Positions 1-7,779 of a stretch of DNA of 22,508 nucleotides are shown piece by piece. The notes below the pieces were generated by a model, which was given only the letters and a program-made list of their open reading frames with translations, had not been told where the DNA came from and did no database searches. Origin of the DNA: Holdemanella sp. (lineage in GTDB: Bacteria > Bacillota_I > Bacilli_A > Erysipelotrichales > Erysipelotrichaceae); contig JABUSD010000256.1 of NCBI GenBank assembly GCA_021442845.1, forward strand, positions 1-22,508, given 5' to 3'. The position numbers were made by a program, and so were the translations under genes. Within the stretch, counting starts at the first letter, position 1, and every line of letters begins with the position of its first letter.

Positions 1-359
1 TCTTTATGTTGTAAAAAAGCTTCTTTTGTCTTGGCCCGCTTTTCAAAGATCTTGACAATCAGAAATGTTCGATCAATGACAGGCACGGGCCAGTATTTCT
101 GCAGTTCCTTCTGCTGGGATGCCGTTAAATCCTTGCCAAAGACAACCATATCAATCGCTTCTGCTTCGATCCACTGGGCTATTTCCTGAATCTTTCCGGA
201 ATAGATGAATGTATTCTTATTGGGATATTTCATATTCTGGGTAAATGTCTTTACAACTTCCATTTCACAGGCTTCCACCAGTGATTTCATCTCTTCCAGT
301 GCATCTTCAAAGTCTAGGTTGTTGTTGATATTGGCATCGACTAAGATTACTCTTTCCAT
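1..359 (-). CDS. hflX: GTPase HflX, N-terminal part (cut by window edge)
   Basis: The 119 complete codons read MERVILVDANINNN at the start and contain NTFIYSGKIQEI, DLTASQQKELQKYW, VIDRTFLIVKIFEKRAKTKE and a final LQHK. This is the nucleotide-independent N-terminal domain of HflX, where the family usually has a TFIGxGKxEEL stretch followed by IDRTxLILDIFAxRAxTxEGxLQ. HflX is a ribosome-associated GTPase that splits stalled or hibernating 70S ribosomes, notably after heat stress; the GTPase domain itself lies outside the window. The ATG at 359 follows GAAGGAG with good spacing. It is the last gene of the dprA-topA-trmFO-xerC series but is separated from xerC by a hairpin with a T run. In Bacillus the hslV-hslU-codY genes follow xerC, so the order here differs. 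Family assignment is fairly secure although only part of the protein is visible. Confidence 0.88.
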   Translation of the reverse strand, partial: MERVILVDANINNNLDFEDALEEMKSLVEACEMEVVKTFTQNMKYPNKNTFIYSGKIQEIAQWIEAEAIDMVVFGKDLTASQQKELQKYWPVPVIDRTFLIVKIFEKRAKTKEAFLQHK

Positions 360-375
360 ATTGTCTTTCTCCTTC

Positions 376-400
376 AAAAAAACAAGGTGATTTCACCTTG
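376..400 (-). terminator. Intrinsic terminator or attenuator between xerC and hflX
   Basis: On the minus strand a 7-bp stem CAAGGTG/CACCTTG with an AAAT loop is followed directly by seven T. It starts 1 nt after the xerC stop codon. The T run ends only about 4 nt before the GAAGGAG ribosome binding site of hflX, so there is no room for a separate promoter between hairpin and hflX. Either hflX is transcribed by read-through or its promoter lies inside xerC. Confidence 0.8.
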
Positions 401-401
401 C

Positions 402-1304
402 CTACTTCTTCTGTTTTGCCAGGGGATGGGCGCTCATATAAGCCTGTGTCAGCTTCTTTGTAGACACATGCGTATAGATCTGGGTTGTTGATAAGGAAGA
501 ATGTCCCAATAATTCCTGGACAATGCGGATATCCGCTCCATTATCAAGCAGATGCGTCGCAAAGCTATGTCTAAACATATGCGGATGTACATTCATATTC
601 ATCCCGATTTCATCTGCATGCCTTTGCATCACAAACTGTATGCCTCTTGATGTCATCTTTGTCCCCCTTAAAGAGATGAACACATGATCATCTTTATGAT
701 ACGATTGCCAATATGTCTGTTTGTATTCCATAAGCATTGTATCTAACCCTTTAAAAAAAGGTACAATTCTTTCTTTATTCCCTTTCCCCAATACACGGAT
801 GATGCGATCTGGAATCGAGATATCTTTCCATTCCAGATTTTCAAGTTCACTCAAACGAAGCCCGCATGCATAAAGCAAAGTAAACATCGTCTTATCTCTT
901 ACATTGGCTGGCTTTGATAAGTCATAGCTTTCTAAAAAATGCTGGATTTCATTCACAAAGAGAAAATCCGGTATCTTTCTTTGATTCTTTGGTGACTGAA
1001 TGGATTCTAAAGGATTTTTTGAAATGCCAATATATTCATTCAGATAGCGATAAAAAGAACGTATGCTGGATAGCTTTCTGGATATCGTAGAATTCTTTGC
1101 CTGGCTTCCATCCTCCAGATAACGCAGCTTTGCCACATAATTCAACATGACAATTCTGTCAACATCCTCAAAGGAATCAATGGACTGGCTTGTAAGATAG
1201 TCTACAAACTGCTCTAAATCCCGCTTATATGATTCTACCGTCTTTTCCGATTGGGAATTTTTGCGATATACATATTGCAGGAATCGTTCAATTAATTCAT
1301 TCAT
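402..1304 (-). CDS. xerC: Tyrosine recombinase XerC
   Basis: Site-specific tyrosine recombinase of 300 residues, the normal length of the Xer family. It resolves chromosome dimers at the dif site in the cytoplasm, usually with a XerD partner. The N-terminal SAM-like core-binding domain covers about residues 1-90 and the catalytic domain the rest. The full catalytic set is visible: R150 in [10 protein letters not shown]174 in GKGNKER, H242 and R245 in [13 protein letters not shown]268 in ELLGHSS, and the nucleophile Y277 in QIYTHVS. Spacings match E. coli XerD closely. Its ATG overlaps the trmFO stop codon as ATGA (1301-1304), implying translational coupling. The trmFO-xerC neighbourhood is the classical Firmicutes codV/xerC position, which supports a housekeeping recombinase over a mobile-element integrase. 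Confidence 0.93.
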   Translation of the reverse strand: MNELIERFLQYVYRKNSQSEKTVESYKRDLEQFVDYLTSQSIDSFEDVDRIVMLNYVAKLRYLEDGSQAKNSTISRKLSSIRSFYRYLNEYIGISKNPLESIQSPKNQRKIPDFLFVNEIQHFLESYDLSKPANVRDKTMFTLLYACGLRLSELENLEWKDISIPDRIIRVLGKGNKERIVPFFKGLDTMLMEYKQTYWQSYHKDDHVFISLRGTKMTSRGIQFVMQRHADEIGMNMNVHPHMFRHSFATHLLDNGADIRIVQELLGHSSLSTTQIYTHVSTKKLTQAYMSAHPLAKQKK

Positions 1305-2596
1305 GCTAATTCCTTAATCTGATTGATTCTTTCAATGGCTTGTTTGGCCATCATTTCCTTACGCTGGTTCTTTTTGCATTTTCCTTCCAGATGCATAATG
1401 CCAAAATTGGCATTCATTGGCTGGAAGTGTTTTGGATCACAATGAGTAATATAATACGCCTGGCTTCCCATTACACATGTATTGCCAAAAAGGATCAGTT
1501 CTTCACCATTTAAAAATCTTGCCATATTAATCCCGGCAATCAATCCTGATGCCGTTGATTCTACATAGCCTTCCACACCCGTCAACTGTCCAGCAAAGAA
1601 GAGATCTTCGCGTTTTTTTGACTGGTATGTCTCTTTTAATACCAGAGGTGCGCATAGATAGGAATTTCTATGCATAACGCCATAGCGGGTAATTCGGCAG
1701 TTTTCTAATCCTGGTATCATAGAGAATACCCTTTTCTGTTCTGGCCATGTTAAATGCGTCTGAAAGCCAACGATATTGTACATGCTGGCTCCTACATTGT
1801 CCTGTCTTAACTGGACAACCGCTACCGGTCTATGATTTTCATCTTTTTCGAGTCCGACTGGCTTTAATGGTCCAAACAGCAATGTCTTCTTTCCGCGCCT
1901 TGCCATCTCTTCGACTGGCATGCATCCTTCAAAAACATTGATATCTTCCACACCATCATGCATTTTGGCACACTCAGCATGAATCAGTTCTTCATAGAAG
2001 GCATCAAATTCCTCCTGATTCATTGCACAGTTGATATAGCTGGCTTCCCCTTTGTCATATCTTGATTTATAGTACGCTTTTGAAAAATCGATGGAATCCT
2101 TTTCTACAATCGGTGCTGCCGCATCAAAGAAGTGGAATGTATCCTGCTCAACAAAATCCACAATGGATTTTGCCAGGGCATCACTTGTCAGTGGTCCAGT
2201 GGCAATAATACATGGTCCTTCTGGTATTTCCGTGACTTCCTCTGTTATCACTTCAATGTTTTCATGGTTTCGAATTACATCGGTGATATATTGGGAAAAA
2301 CCGAGTCGATCAACCGCTAATGCACTTCCGGCTGGTACCTGATTGGCATCGGCTGCCTTAAGAATCAATGAATCCATAATACGTAGTTCTTCCTTTAGAA
2401 TTCCCACCGCATTGTTTAGACTATTGGAACGAAGTGAATTGGAGCATACCAGTTCACCAAACAGATCGGTAGAGAATGCTGGTGATTTCTTCTTTGGACG
2501 CATTTCAATCAGGCGTACATGGATTCCTCTTTTTGCACATTGATAGGCGGCTTCACTTCCGGCAAGACCGGCACCAACGATTGTGACTTCTTTCAT
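1301..2596 (-). CDS. trmFO: tRNA (uracil-54-C5) methyltransferase TrmFO, folate/FAD-dependent
   Basis: The protein has 431 residues. It makes ribothymidine (m5U54) in the T loop of tRNA using methylenetetrahydrofolate as carbon donor and FAD as cofactor; formerly called Gid. The N-terminal dinucleotide-binding motif is [14 protein letters not shown] at residues 4-17. The family signature [17 protein letters not shown] contains C51, and [13 protein letters not shown] contains C225; these match the two functionally important cysteines of the B. subtilis enzyme. The C-terminal FAD-binding part includes [17 protein letters not shown]. It starts 3 nt after the topA stop with only a weak, A-rich ribosome binding region lying in the topA 3' end, and its stop overlaps the xerC start. 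The order topA-trmFO-xerC is conserved in Firmicutes. Confidence 0.95.
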   Translation of the reverse strand: MKEVTIVGAGLAGSEAAYQCAKRGIHVRLIEMRPKKKSPAFSTDLFGELVCSNSLRSNSLNNAVGILKEELRIMDSLILKAADANQVPAGSALAVDRLGFSQYITDVIRNHENIEVITEEVTEIPEGPCIIATGPLTSDALAKSIVDFVEQDTFHFFDAAAPIVEKDSIDFSKAYYKSRYDKGEASYINCAMNQEEFDAFYEELIHAECAKMHDGVEDINVFEGCMPVEEMARRGKKTLLFGPLKPVGLEKDENHRPVAVVQLRQDNVGASMYNIVGFQTHLTWPEQKRVFSMIPGLENCRITRYGVMHRNSYLCAPLVLKETYQSKKREDLFFAGQLTGVEGYVESTASGLIAGINMARFLNGEELILFGNTCVMGSQAYYITHCDPKHFQPMNANFGIMHLEGKCKKNQRKEMMAKQAIERINQIKELA

Positions 2597-2599
2597 AGC

Positions 2600-4669
2600 T
2601 TATTCTTCTTTCTTTTCTTTTTTAATGTAATGGCATTTTGGGAATCCACTACAAGCGATAAACGGCTTGCCATAACGGCTGATTCGCTTTACTAATGGCT
2701 TACCGCACTCTGGACAGTCTTCACCTGTCTTCTCGGCCTCTTTTTTTGTCTTTTTGATATATTTACACTCTGGATAGTTTCCACAGGCGATAAAGGCTCC
2801 AAATCGTCCCATTTTCTTTACAAGATGGCTTCCGCATTCTGGACATGTTTCCTCCAGTCTGTCTTCTTCCTTCTGTTCGATATACTTACATGTTGGATAG
2901 TTTTCGCAGGCAACAAATTCCCCATACTTTCCTTTTCGTAGCACTAGTTCACTACCACATTCCGGGCAGACTCTTCCTACCTTCTTTGGCTTGATCGCAT
3001 CCATTTCCTTTAATGCCTTTTCCAATAAAGGCATGAATTTATCATAGAATGTGCGCAATTGTTCAACACTGTCGATTTTGCCATCGGCAATCGCATCCAG
3101 TTTTGTTTCCATGTTGGCTGTGTATTTTACATTGATGATGGAACTGAAATATTCCTGCAGCTTCTGATTGGCTAGAATTCCCTGTTCGGTTGGGAAGAAT
3201 ACCTTTGTCTTGCTGGTTTCCTTTTCCTTTTTCAATTCCACATATTCGCGCTGCTGAATCGTATCGAGAATCGTCGCATATGTCGATGGTCTTCCAATTC
3301 CATTCTCTTCCATTTCCTTAATAAGACGGGCTTCGCTATAGCGCATCTTCGGTTCGGTAAAATGCTGTTTCGAATTGACTTTTACTTCCTTCAGCATTTC
3401 CTTTTCCATCAGTTCTGGAAGTAGCTGATCCTTTACGCTTTCATACCCTCCATATTCCTTTAGATATCCATCAAAAGTCAAGGTAGACCCTGTCGCATCA
3501 AAGCTCAATCCGTTGTTTGAAATGGTAACAGTTACATTATCATATTTGCTTGGTGCCATTAGACTTGATATTGTTCTAGCATAAATCAGCTTATATAGCC
3601 TTAATTCATCTCTGGATAAGGATACACTTTCCGGATTTTTGGTAATATCCGTTGGTCGAATGGCTTCATGGGCATCCTGTGCATTTTCATTCTTTTTCTG
3701 TCTTAGTTTTCCTACATACTTCTTTCCATATTTCTGTTCGATATACTGGAAGGCGCTATCGACAAATAAATCCGATAGTCGATAGGAATCCGTACGCATA
3801 TAGGTGATATATCCATTCTCATAGAGTTTCTGAGCTAGACTCATTGTCTTTTTAGCCGACATATTCAATTGAACAGAGGCTGTCTGCTGCAAAGAGCTTG
3901 TGATAAATGGCATATTGGGCTGTTTACTCTTAACTTTGGACTGGACACTTTCTACAACATATTCATCTCCAAGTCGTTCTATCAACGCATTGGCTTCCTG
4001 TTCGTTTTTAATGTCCTGTTTCTTTCCATCCACCTTTTTAAGTTCTGCGTTGAATTTCTTCTTATCCTTGATGCAGTCAATATCGATTGTCCAGTATTCC
4101 TCTGGGATAAAATCACTGATTTCCTTTTCACGATCACAGATCAGCTTCAAGGCAACACTCTGTACACGTCCTGCACTCTGGCATTTGATTTTTTTCTGTA
4201 ATAGGTTAGACAATTTGAAACCGATGATTCGATCCACCATTCGTCTTGCCTGCTGGCTTGCAAACATATCCTGATCGATCTTTCTAGGATTCTTTATAGC
4301 TTCTAAAATAGCTGGTTTTGTGATTTCATTGAAGACAATACGATTGTCCTCATCCATATCCAGTCCAAGCACTTCCGCCAGATGCCATGCGATGGCTTCT
4401 CCTTCACGGTCCGGGTCACTTGCCAGATACACATGCTGACTGGATTTGGCAAGATTCTTCAATTCCTTGACAACATCCTTCTTATCCTTGCTGATGATAT
4501 AGTTTGGCTTGAAATCATTTTCAATATCAATTCCAAGTCGTCCTTTTCCAGTTGTTGCCAGATCTCTTACATGTCCTTTGCTGGAAACGACTTTATAGTC
4601 CTTTCCTAAATATTTTTCAATTGTCTTCGCCTTGGATGGCGATTCAACAATGACTAAATTTTCTTTCAT
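2600..4669 (-). CDS. topA: DNA topoisomerase I (type IA)
   Basis: Relaxes negatively supercoiled DNA by transient single-strand cleavage. I set the start at ATG 4669 (689 residues), not the upstream in-frame ATG at 4720, because GGAGGG lies just before it and the protein then begins MKENLVIVESPSKAKTI, the normal TOPRIM start with E9. Other landmarks are the TOPRIM acidic motif DPDREGEAIAWHL (D85, D87), the central QSAGRVQSVALKLI, and the catalytic tyrosine in GYITYMRTDS (Y290). The C-terminus holds three four-cysteine zinc ribbons of the CPECG...AC...YPxCKY type, the last ending in CSGFPKCHY. A TTGACA promoter overlaps the dprA stop just upstream, so topA probably has its own promoter as well as read-through from dprA. 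Confidence 0.96.
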   Translation of the reverse strand: MKENLVIVESPSKAKTIEKYLGKDYKVVSSKGHVRDLATTGKGRLGIDIENDFKPNYIISKDKKDVVKELKNLAKSSQHVYLASDPDREGEAIAWHLAEVLGLDMDEDNRIVFNEITKPAILEAIKNPRKIDQDMFASQQARRMVDRIIGFKLSNLLQKKIKCQSAGRVQSVALKLICDREKEISDFIPEEYWTIDIDCIKDKKKFNAELKKVDGKKQDIKNEQEANALIERLGDEYVVESVQSKVKSKQPNMPFITSSLQQTASVQLNMSAKKTMSLAQKLYENGYITYMRTDSYRLSDLFVDSAFQYIEQKYGKKYVGKLRQKKNENAQDAHEAIRPTDITKNPESVSLSRDELRLYKLIYARTISSLMAPSKYDNVTVTISNNGLSFDATGSTLTFDGYLKEYGGYESVKDQLLPELMEKEMLKEVKVNSKQHFTEPKMRYSEARLIKEMEENGIGRPSTYATILDTIQQREYVELKKEKETSKTKVFFPTEQGILANQKLQEYFSSIINVKYTANMETKLDAIADGKIDSVEQLRTFYDKFMPLLEKALKEMDAIKPKKVGRVCPECGSELVLRKGKYGEFVACENYPTCKYIEQKEEDRLEETCPECGSHLVKKMGRFGAFIACGNYPECKYIKKTKKEAEKTGEDCPECGKPLVKRISRYGKPFIACSGFPKCHYIKKEKKEE

Positions 4670-4691
4670 GCTATCCCTCCGATGCTTTATA

Positions 4692-4720
4692 ATCAAACAA
4701 TAAATTTTTTTATATGTCAA
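4692..4720 (-). promoter_or_regulatory. Sigma-A type promoter for topA
   Basis: A perfect -35 TTGACA (4715-4720) is followed after 17 nt by TTTGAT (4692-4697), four of six matches to the consensus -10. The -35 box overlaps the dprA stop codon TGA (4717-4719). A start site near 4685 would leave a leader of about 16 nt carrying the GGAGGG site of topA. Inference from sequence only. Confidence 0.5.
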
Positions 4721-5457
4721 ATATCTTTTAATTCTTTTTCGCTTAAAAGTAACATGGCTCCATTAAAAATCAGATAATTGCACCCTAAATAGGTCTGGTT
4801 TTCAAATGCTGTTGGTAAACAATAGACCGGTACTGATAGTTCGATACATTCATTTACCGTCAGCATTGTACCACTTTTTAATTTTGCTTCAATCACAATC
4901 AACGCTTTTGAACAGGCTGCAATCAAACGATTTCGCCATGGAAAATGATGGGCCAATGGTTTTACATCCATGGGATATTCACTGATAATCAATTGCTTCT
5001 CTTTCATGATTTCAAACAGATCTTTGTTCTCATAAGGATAAATCCGATTGATTCCGCAGCCGATAATGCCAATTGTATAGCAATCTAATGCACATCGATG
5101 CGCCTTTCCATCAATGCCTTTGGCAAGTCCGGATACAACACAATATCTTTCCTTTATTTCATTCACCACTTTCTGTGTGTTGTACAGTGCCTGACTGGAA
5201 CAGTTTCTAGAACCGACAATGCCAATGCATTCCATATCTAACAGTTTGATATTGCCCTGATAGAAAAGAATCCATGGCGGATAGCGTAGCTTTCGAAAAC
5301 ACGCTGGATAGTCTTCATCAGCCATTGTAATAAATGGATACGGATATTCCATTCTCTGATAGAATTCCTTGTTCTGTATTGCCTTCCCTATCTTATTCCA
5401 GTCGCCATCATATCGAATGGAATAGTACAGGATGGCCTCTCTTAAATTTTCTTTCAT
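4717..5457 (-). CDS. dprA: DNA-processing protein DprA, short form
   Basis: Binds incoming single-stranded DNA and loads RecA in natural transformation; it is also widely present in species not known to be competent. The protein has 246 residues with a Rossmann-like DprA core: GIVGSRNCS (about 79-87), VSGLAKGIDGKAH (108-120), IGCGINRIYPYEN (132-144), ISEYP and FPWRNRLIAACS (172-183), then EAKLKSGTMLTVNEC. It ends soon after the core, at LLLSEKELKDI, so the C-terminal winged-helix (DML1-like) domain of longer homologues is absent; the N-terminal part is also brief. The ATG at 5457 lacks a strong Shine-Dalgarno sequence (AGAG only). It sits between the rnhB terminator and topA, the usual Firmicutes dprA-topA pairing. 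Confidence 0.88.
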   Translation of the reverse strand: MKENLREAILYYSIRYDGDWNKIGKAIQNKEFYQRMEYPYPFITMADEDYPACFRKLRYPPWILFYQGNIKLLDMECIGIVGSRNCSSQALYNTQKVVNEIKERYCVVSGLAKGIDGKAHRCALDCYTIGIIGCGINRIYPYENKDLFEIMKEKQLIISEYPMDVKPLAHHFPWRNRLIAACSKALIVIEAKLKSGTMLTVNECIELSVPVYCLPTAFENQTYLGCNYLIFNGAMLLLSEKELKDI

Positions 5458-5480
5458 ATTATAGTATTCTCTAAAAACAT

Positions 5481-5512
5481 AAAAAAATGAGAAAAAATTT
5501 TCATTTTTTCTC
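5481..5512 (-). terminator. Intrinsic terminator after rnhB
   Basis: Minus-strand GAGAAAAAAT, loop GAAA, ATTTTTTCTC forms a perfect 10-bp stem, followed by ATTTTTTT. The first stem base overlaps the last position of the rnhB TAG stop (5512-5514). Confidence 0.8.
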
Positions 5513-6111
5513 TAAAATAGTGTTTCCTGTAATCTTTCCATGACGGGACCATAGCTTTTTCGATGACAATCCAGTACGCCATACCGATCTAAAGCTTCCA
5601 TATGGGCTTTGGTTGGATATCCTTTGTGCTTGGCAAATCCATATTGGGGATAAAGTTCATCCAGTTTTTTCATATAATGATCTCTTGACACGTTAGCAAG
5701 GATGCTGGCAGCTGCAATCGCAATCGATTTCTGATCGCCTTTTACAATGGCTTCAAACGGCTTGTCAACATTGACTAGAGGCATGGCATCGGTAAGAATC
5801 CTCTGACATGGACTCTCTTTGGCAATTTCACTCATCGCATCCTGACAGGCTCTATAGATATTTTTCTTATCAATAGTGGCTTCATCGACAAAGACAATCT
5901 TATACCATAGGGCATCCTTTCTGATCACATCAAATAAAGCTTCTCTTTTCTTTTCCGATAGCTTTTTGGAATCATCCATCAATTCATGATGATATCCCTT
6001 TGGAAAACAGACACCAGCTATAACCACTGGCCCTGCCATGGGGCCTCTTCCTGCTTCATCCAATCCTAGAACCAGTTCATCATAGTTCCATTCCAATGGT
6101 TTTTCAATCAT
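5512..6111 (-). CDS. rnhB: Ribonuclease HII
   Basis: Endonuclease that cuts the RNA strand of RNA-DNA hybrids and starts removal of single misincorporated ribonucleotides. I choose ATG 6111 (199 residues, MIEKPLEWNYDE) over the upstream in-frame ATG at 6141. It follows GGGAGA with suitable spacing and overlaps the rbgA TGA as ATGA, a typical coupled arrangement. The signature LGLDEAGRGPMAGPVVIAG carries acidic residues D18 and E19. Further conserved acidic positions are probably D108 (ILTDAM) and D126 (VKGDQKSIAIAAASILA, followed by NVSRDHYM). The C-terminus contains the usual YGFAKHKGYPTKAH and GPVMERL. The pair rbgA-rnhB is conserved across Firmicutes. Confidence 0.95.
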   Translation of the reverse strand: MIEKPLEWNYDELVLGLDEAGRGPMAGPVVIAGVCFPKGYHHELMDDSKKLSEKKREALFDVIRKDALWYKIVFVDEATIDKKNIYRACQDAMSEIAKESPCQRILTDAMPLVNVDKPFEAIVKGDQKSIAIAAASILANVSRDHYMKKLDELYPQYGFAKHKGYPTKAHMEALDRYGVLDCHRKSYGPVMERLQETLF

Positions 6112-6959
6112 TGTGGTTTCTCCCATGTGATTGGACCACATTTATTTTCGCGTAAATCCTTGACAAACGTCTTCATCAGTCGATTTTCATCGATATCCCC
6201 TTTTAATAGATAGCCTCTTTTTCTGGCAATCTCATACAATGTTAGATAGGGTTTCTCCTGGATTTCTACATCATAGACATCTTTGAATACATGGGGCTTG
6301 TTTTCTTCCAGCCAGGCACATGCAAAGATGGCTAATTCATCCATCGAGACAACTTCATCACGGATGGAACCCAATAGCGCTAAGCGCAAGCCAACCTGTT
6401 CATCCTCAAACTTTGGCCACAATACACCAGGTGTATCCAATAATTCTAAATCCTGTCCCAGCTTAATCCACTGCAGGCTCTTTGTCACCCCTGGCTTATC
6501 CCCGGTAACAGCGGCTTTACGCTTTGCCAATGTATTGATGAATGTACTCTTTCCGACATTGGGAATACCACATACCATCGCACGCAAAGCTCTTGGTTTA
6601 ATCCCTTTGCGCTTCTGTCTTTCAATCAAAGCGGAACAGACTTCCTGACTGTATTTTACAAGAACATTTCGATAGCTCTCCTTGATTAAATCCAAAGCCA
6701 ATGCCTTCTGGTTTTCTTTATCATAATACTGGATCCATTCCTTTGTGATTTCAAAGTCCGCCTTATCCTTCTTTGATAGGATAATCAGTCTTGGCTTATT
6801 TCCTACGATTTCATCCAGCATGGGATTGCGGCTCGATTCTGGCATTCTGGCATCCCGTATTTCAATGATGAAATCCACCTTTTTGATGTTTTCTTCCATC
6901 TGCCTTTTGGCCTTTGTCATATGTCCTGGAAACCACTGTATAACTTTTTTATTTTCCAT
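6108..6959 (-). CDS. rbgA: Ribosome biogenesis GTPase RbgA (YlqF)
   Basis: Circularly permuted GTPase needed for a late step of 50S subunit assembly. I choose ATG 6959 (283 residues). The in-frame GTG at 6968 touches the GAGGAG site directly and cannot be spaced properly, whereas the ATG is about 10 nt from it. The protein opens with the family's IQWFPGHMTKAKRQM. GTPase motifs occur in permuted order: G4 as SKKD (62-65), then G1 GIPNVGKSTFIN (131-142), G2 around T159 (KPGVTKS) and G3 DTPG (175-178). A C-terminal ANTAR-like RNA-binding region follows. It is translationally coupled to rnhB by ATGA. A possible weak promoter and a hairpin precede it. Confidence 0.95.
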   Translation of the reverse strand: MENKKVIQWFPGHMTKAKRQMEENIKKVDFIIEIRDARMPESSRNPMLDEIVGNKPRLIILSKKDKADFEITKEWIQYYDKENQKALALDLIKESYRNVLVKYSQEVCSALIERQKRKGIKPRALRAMVCGIPNVGKSTFINTLAKRKAAVTGDKPGVTKSLQWIKLGQDLELLDTPGVLWPKFEDEQVGLRLALLGSIRDEVVSMDELAIFACAWLEENKPHVFKDVYDVEIQEKPYLTLYEIARKRGYLLKGDIDENRLMKTFVKDLRENKCGPITWEKPQ

Positions 6960-6981
6960 TGATATCACTCCTCAAATGAAA

Positions 6982-6999
6982 AGACAGATTTCTCTGTCT
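6982..6999 (-). terminator. Hairpin after the flavodoxin-rubredoxin gene
   Basis: Minus-strand AGACAGAGAAATCTGTCT: a perfect 7-bp stem with a GAAA loop, followed by TTTTC, a weak T run. The same 18 nt occur at 7762-7779. It could be a modest terminator of the gene ending at 7044, or, if the promoter at 7011-7038 is real, a 5' leader hairpin of rbgA. Confidence 0.5.
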
Positions 7000-7010
7000 A
7001 AACTGAATAC

Positions 7011-7038
7011 ACAATATCATATTTTATGAATTATGCAA
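7011..7038 (-). promoter_or_regulatory. Possible promoter for rbgA-rnhB
   Basis: TTGCAT (7033-7038), 16-nt spacer, TATTGT (7011-7016). Each box matches consensus only partly. It lies in the only AT-rich gap upstream of rbgA. A transcript from here would carry the 6982-6999 hairpin in its leader. Confidence 0.3.
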
Positions 7039-7043
7039 CTGAA

Positions 7044-7688
7044 CTATTTTTCTTTCTTATAGAATTTATCTTTTTTAACACCGCATAAAGGACAGACTTC
7101 TGGTGGTGTTTCTCCCTTATGTACATAGCCACATGTTGGACATACCCATTCAGGTAGATTCTCATCATCCTTAATAACTTCCTTGACAGGATTTTCAGCA
7201 ATGATCTTTGCGATTTCAATGGCTACCTTATCGGCATCTTCAAGATTCAATTCACCCATATCCACAATCTTCATACCAGTAATACGGCTAAATTCACCTA
7301 AGAGAATCTTTTCTTCTCTTGTCAATGTATCCACTCGTAACTGTCCTTTGATAAAGAAGATATTGAATGTCTGTACATCCAATTGCTGATGAATCTCTTC
7401 AGCTACAACTGGAAATTCATTCTCTGAGAATAGTCCCTCTCCTACTAAGAATACATTCTTTCCTTTAAACTGCTTTGCAGCACGGCTTAGATATAGCTTT
7501 GTCAATTGAGCTGTATAAGGTCCTCTAAACCCAAAAACGATAATGATATTGTCAAATTTTGATAAATCTTCCACCTCAAATGGAGTATCAATATCTAAAT
7601 ATTCACAGTTTAAATGTTCTGATATACGCTTTGCGACATTTCTTGCACTTCCATGATGTGTATCATATGTAATAATTGTTCGTTCCAT
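7044..7688 (-). CDS. Flavodoxin-rubredoxin fusion protein
   Basis: Probable cytoplasmic electron-transfer protein of 214 residues. The start is placed at ATG 7688, after GATGAGGTT, which gives MERTIITYDTHHGSARNVAK. That matches a flavodoxin phosphate-binding loop of the T-x-T/H-G-x-(T/A) kind directly after the first strand. The longer frame from 7739 adds residues with no such fit. The flavodoxin-like domain fills about residues 1-165. After an acidic linker the C-terminus is a rubredoxin-type iron site with C183-x2-C186 (CPTCGY) and C199-x2-C202 (CPLCG), followed by KKDKFYK. Both halves are shorter than stand-alone proteins. A role in oxygen or peroxide detoxification, or in feeding electrons to a partner, is inference. 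It has its own likely promoter and stands alone between lepB and rbgA. Confidence 0.82.
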   Translation of the reverse strand: MERTIITYDTHHGSARNVAKRISEHLNCEYLDIDTPFEVEDLSKFDNIIIVFGFRGPYTAQLTKLYLSRAAKQFKGKNVFLVGEGLFSENEFPVVAEEIHQQLDVQTFNIFFIKGQLRVDTLTREEKILLGEFSRITGMKIVDMGELNLEDADKVAIEIAKIIAENPVKEVIKDDENLPEWVCPTCGYVHKGETPPEVCPLCGVKKDKFYKKEK

Positions 7689-7713
7689 AAATAACCTCAT
7701 CTTTCTTAAATCC

Positions 7714-7744
7714 ACTATAACATATCCCCTATCTTTCAAGTCAA
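7714..7744 (-). promoter_or_regulatory. Promoter of the flavodoxin-rubredoxin gene
   Basis: Extended -10 TGTTATAGT (hexamer TATAGT at 7714-7719) with TTGACT (7739-7744) upstream at a long 19-nt spacing; the TG extension could compensate. It lies just downstream of the lepB terminator and 26 nt before the ATG at 7688. Confidence 0.45.
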
Positions 7745-7756
7745 ATAGAACGCAAT

Positions 7757-7779
7757 AAAAAAGACAGATTTCTCTGTCT
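7757..7779 (-). terminator. Intrinsic terminator after lepB
   Basis: Minus-strand AGACAGAGAAATCTGTCT (7-bp stem, GAAA loop) followed by six T. It begins inside the lepB TAG stop. The hairpin is identical to that at 6982-6999 but has a better T run. Confidence 0.8.

Noticed and set aside
402..1304. Tyrosine recombinase as evidence for a mobile element
   Set aside because: Its place after trmFO, coupled start and full Xer signature identify chromosomal XerC; no attachment sites or cargo genes flank it.
3869..4274. Plus-strand frames of 110 and 124 residues opposite topA
   Set aside because: They lie fully within topA, have no ribosome binding site and no recognisable motifs.
4670..4720. Upstream ATG start for topA
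   Set aside because: It adds 17 unconserved residues and ignores GGAGGG placed correctly for ATG 4669; the region instead holds a promoter.
6960..6968. GTG start for rbgA at 6968
   Set aside because: The ribosome binding site GAGGAG is immediately adjacent to it; the ATG at 6959 has proper spacing and starts the protein as in the family.
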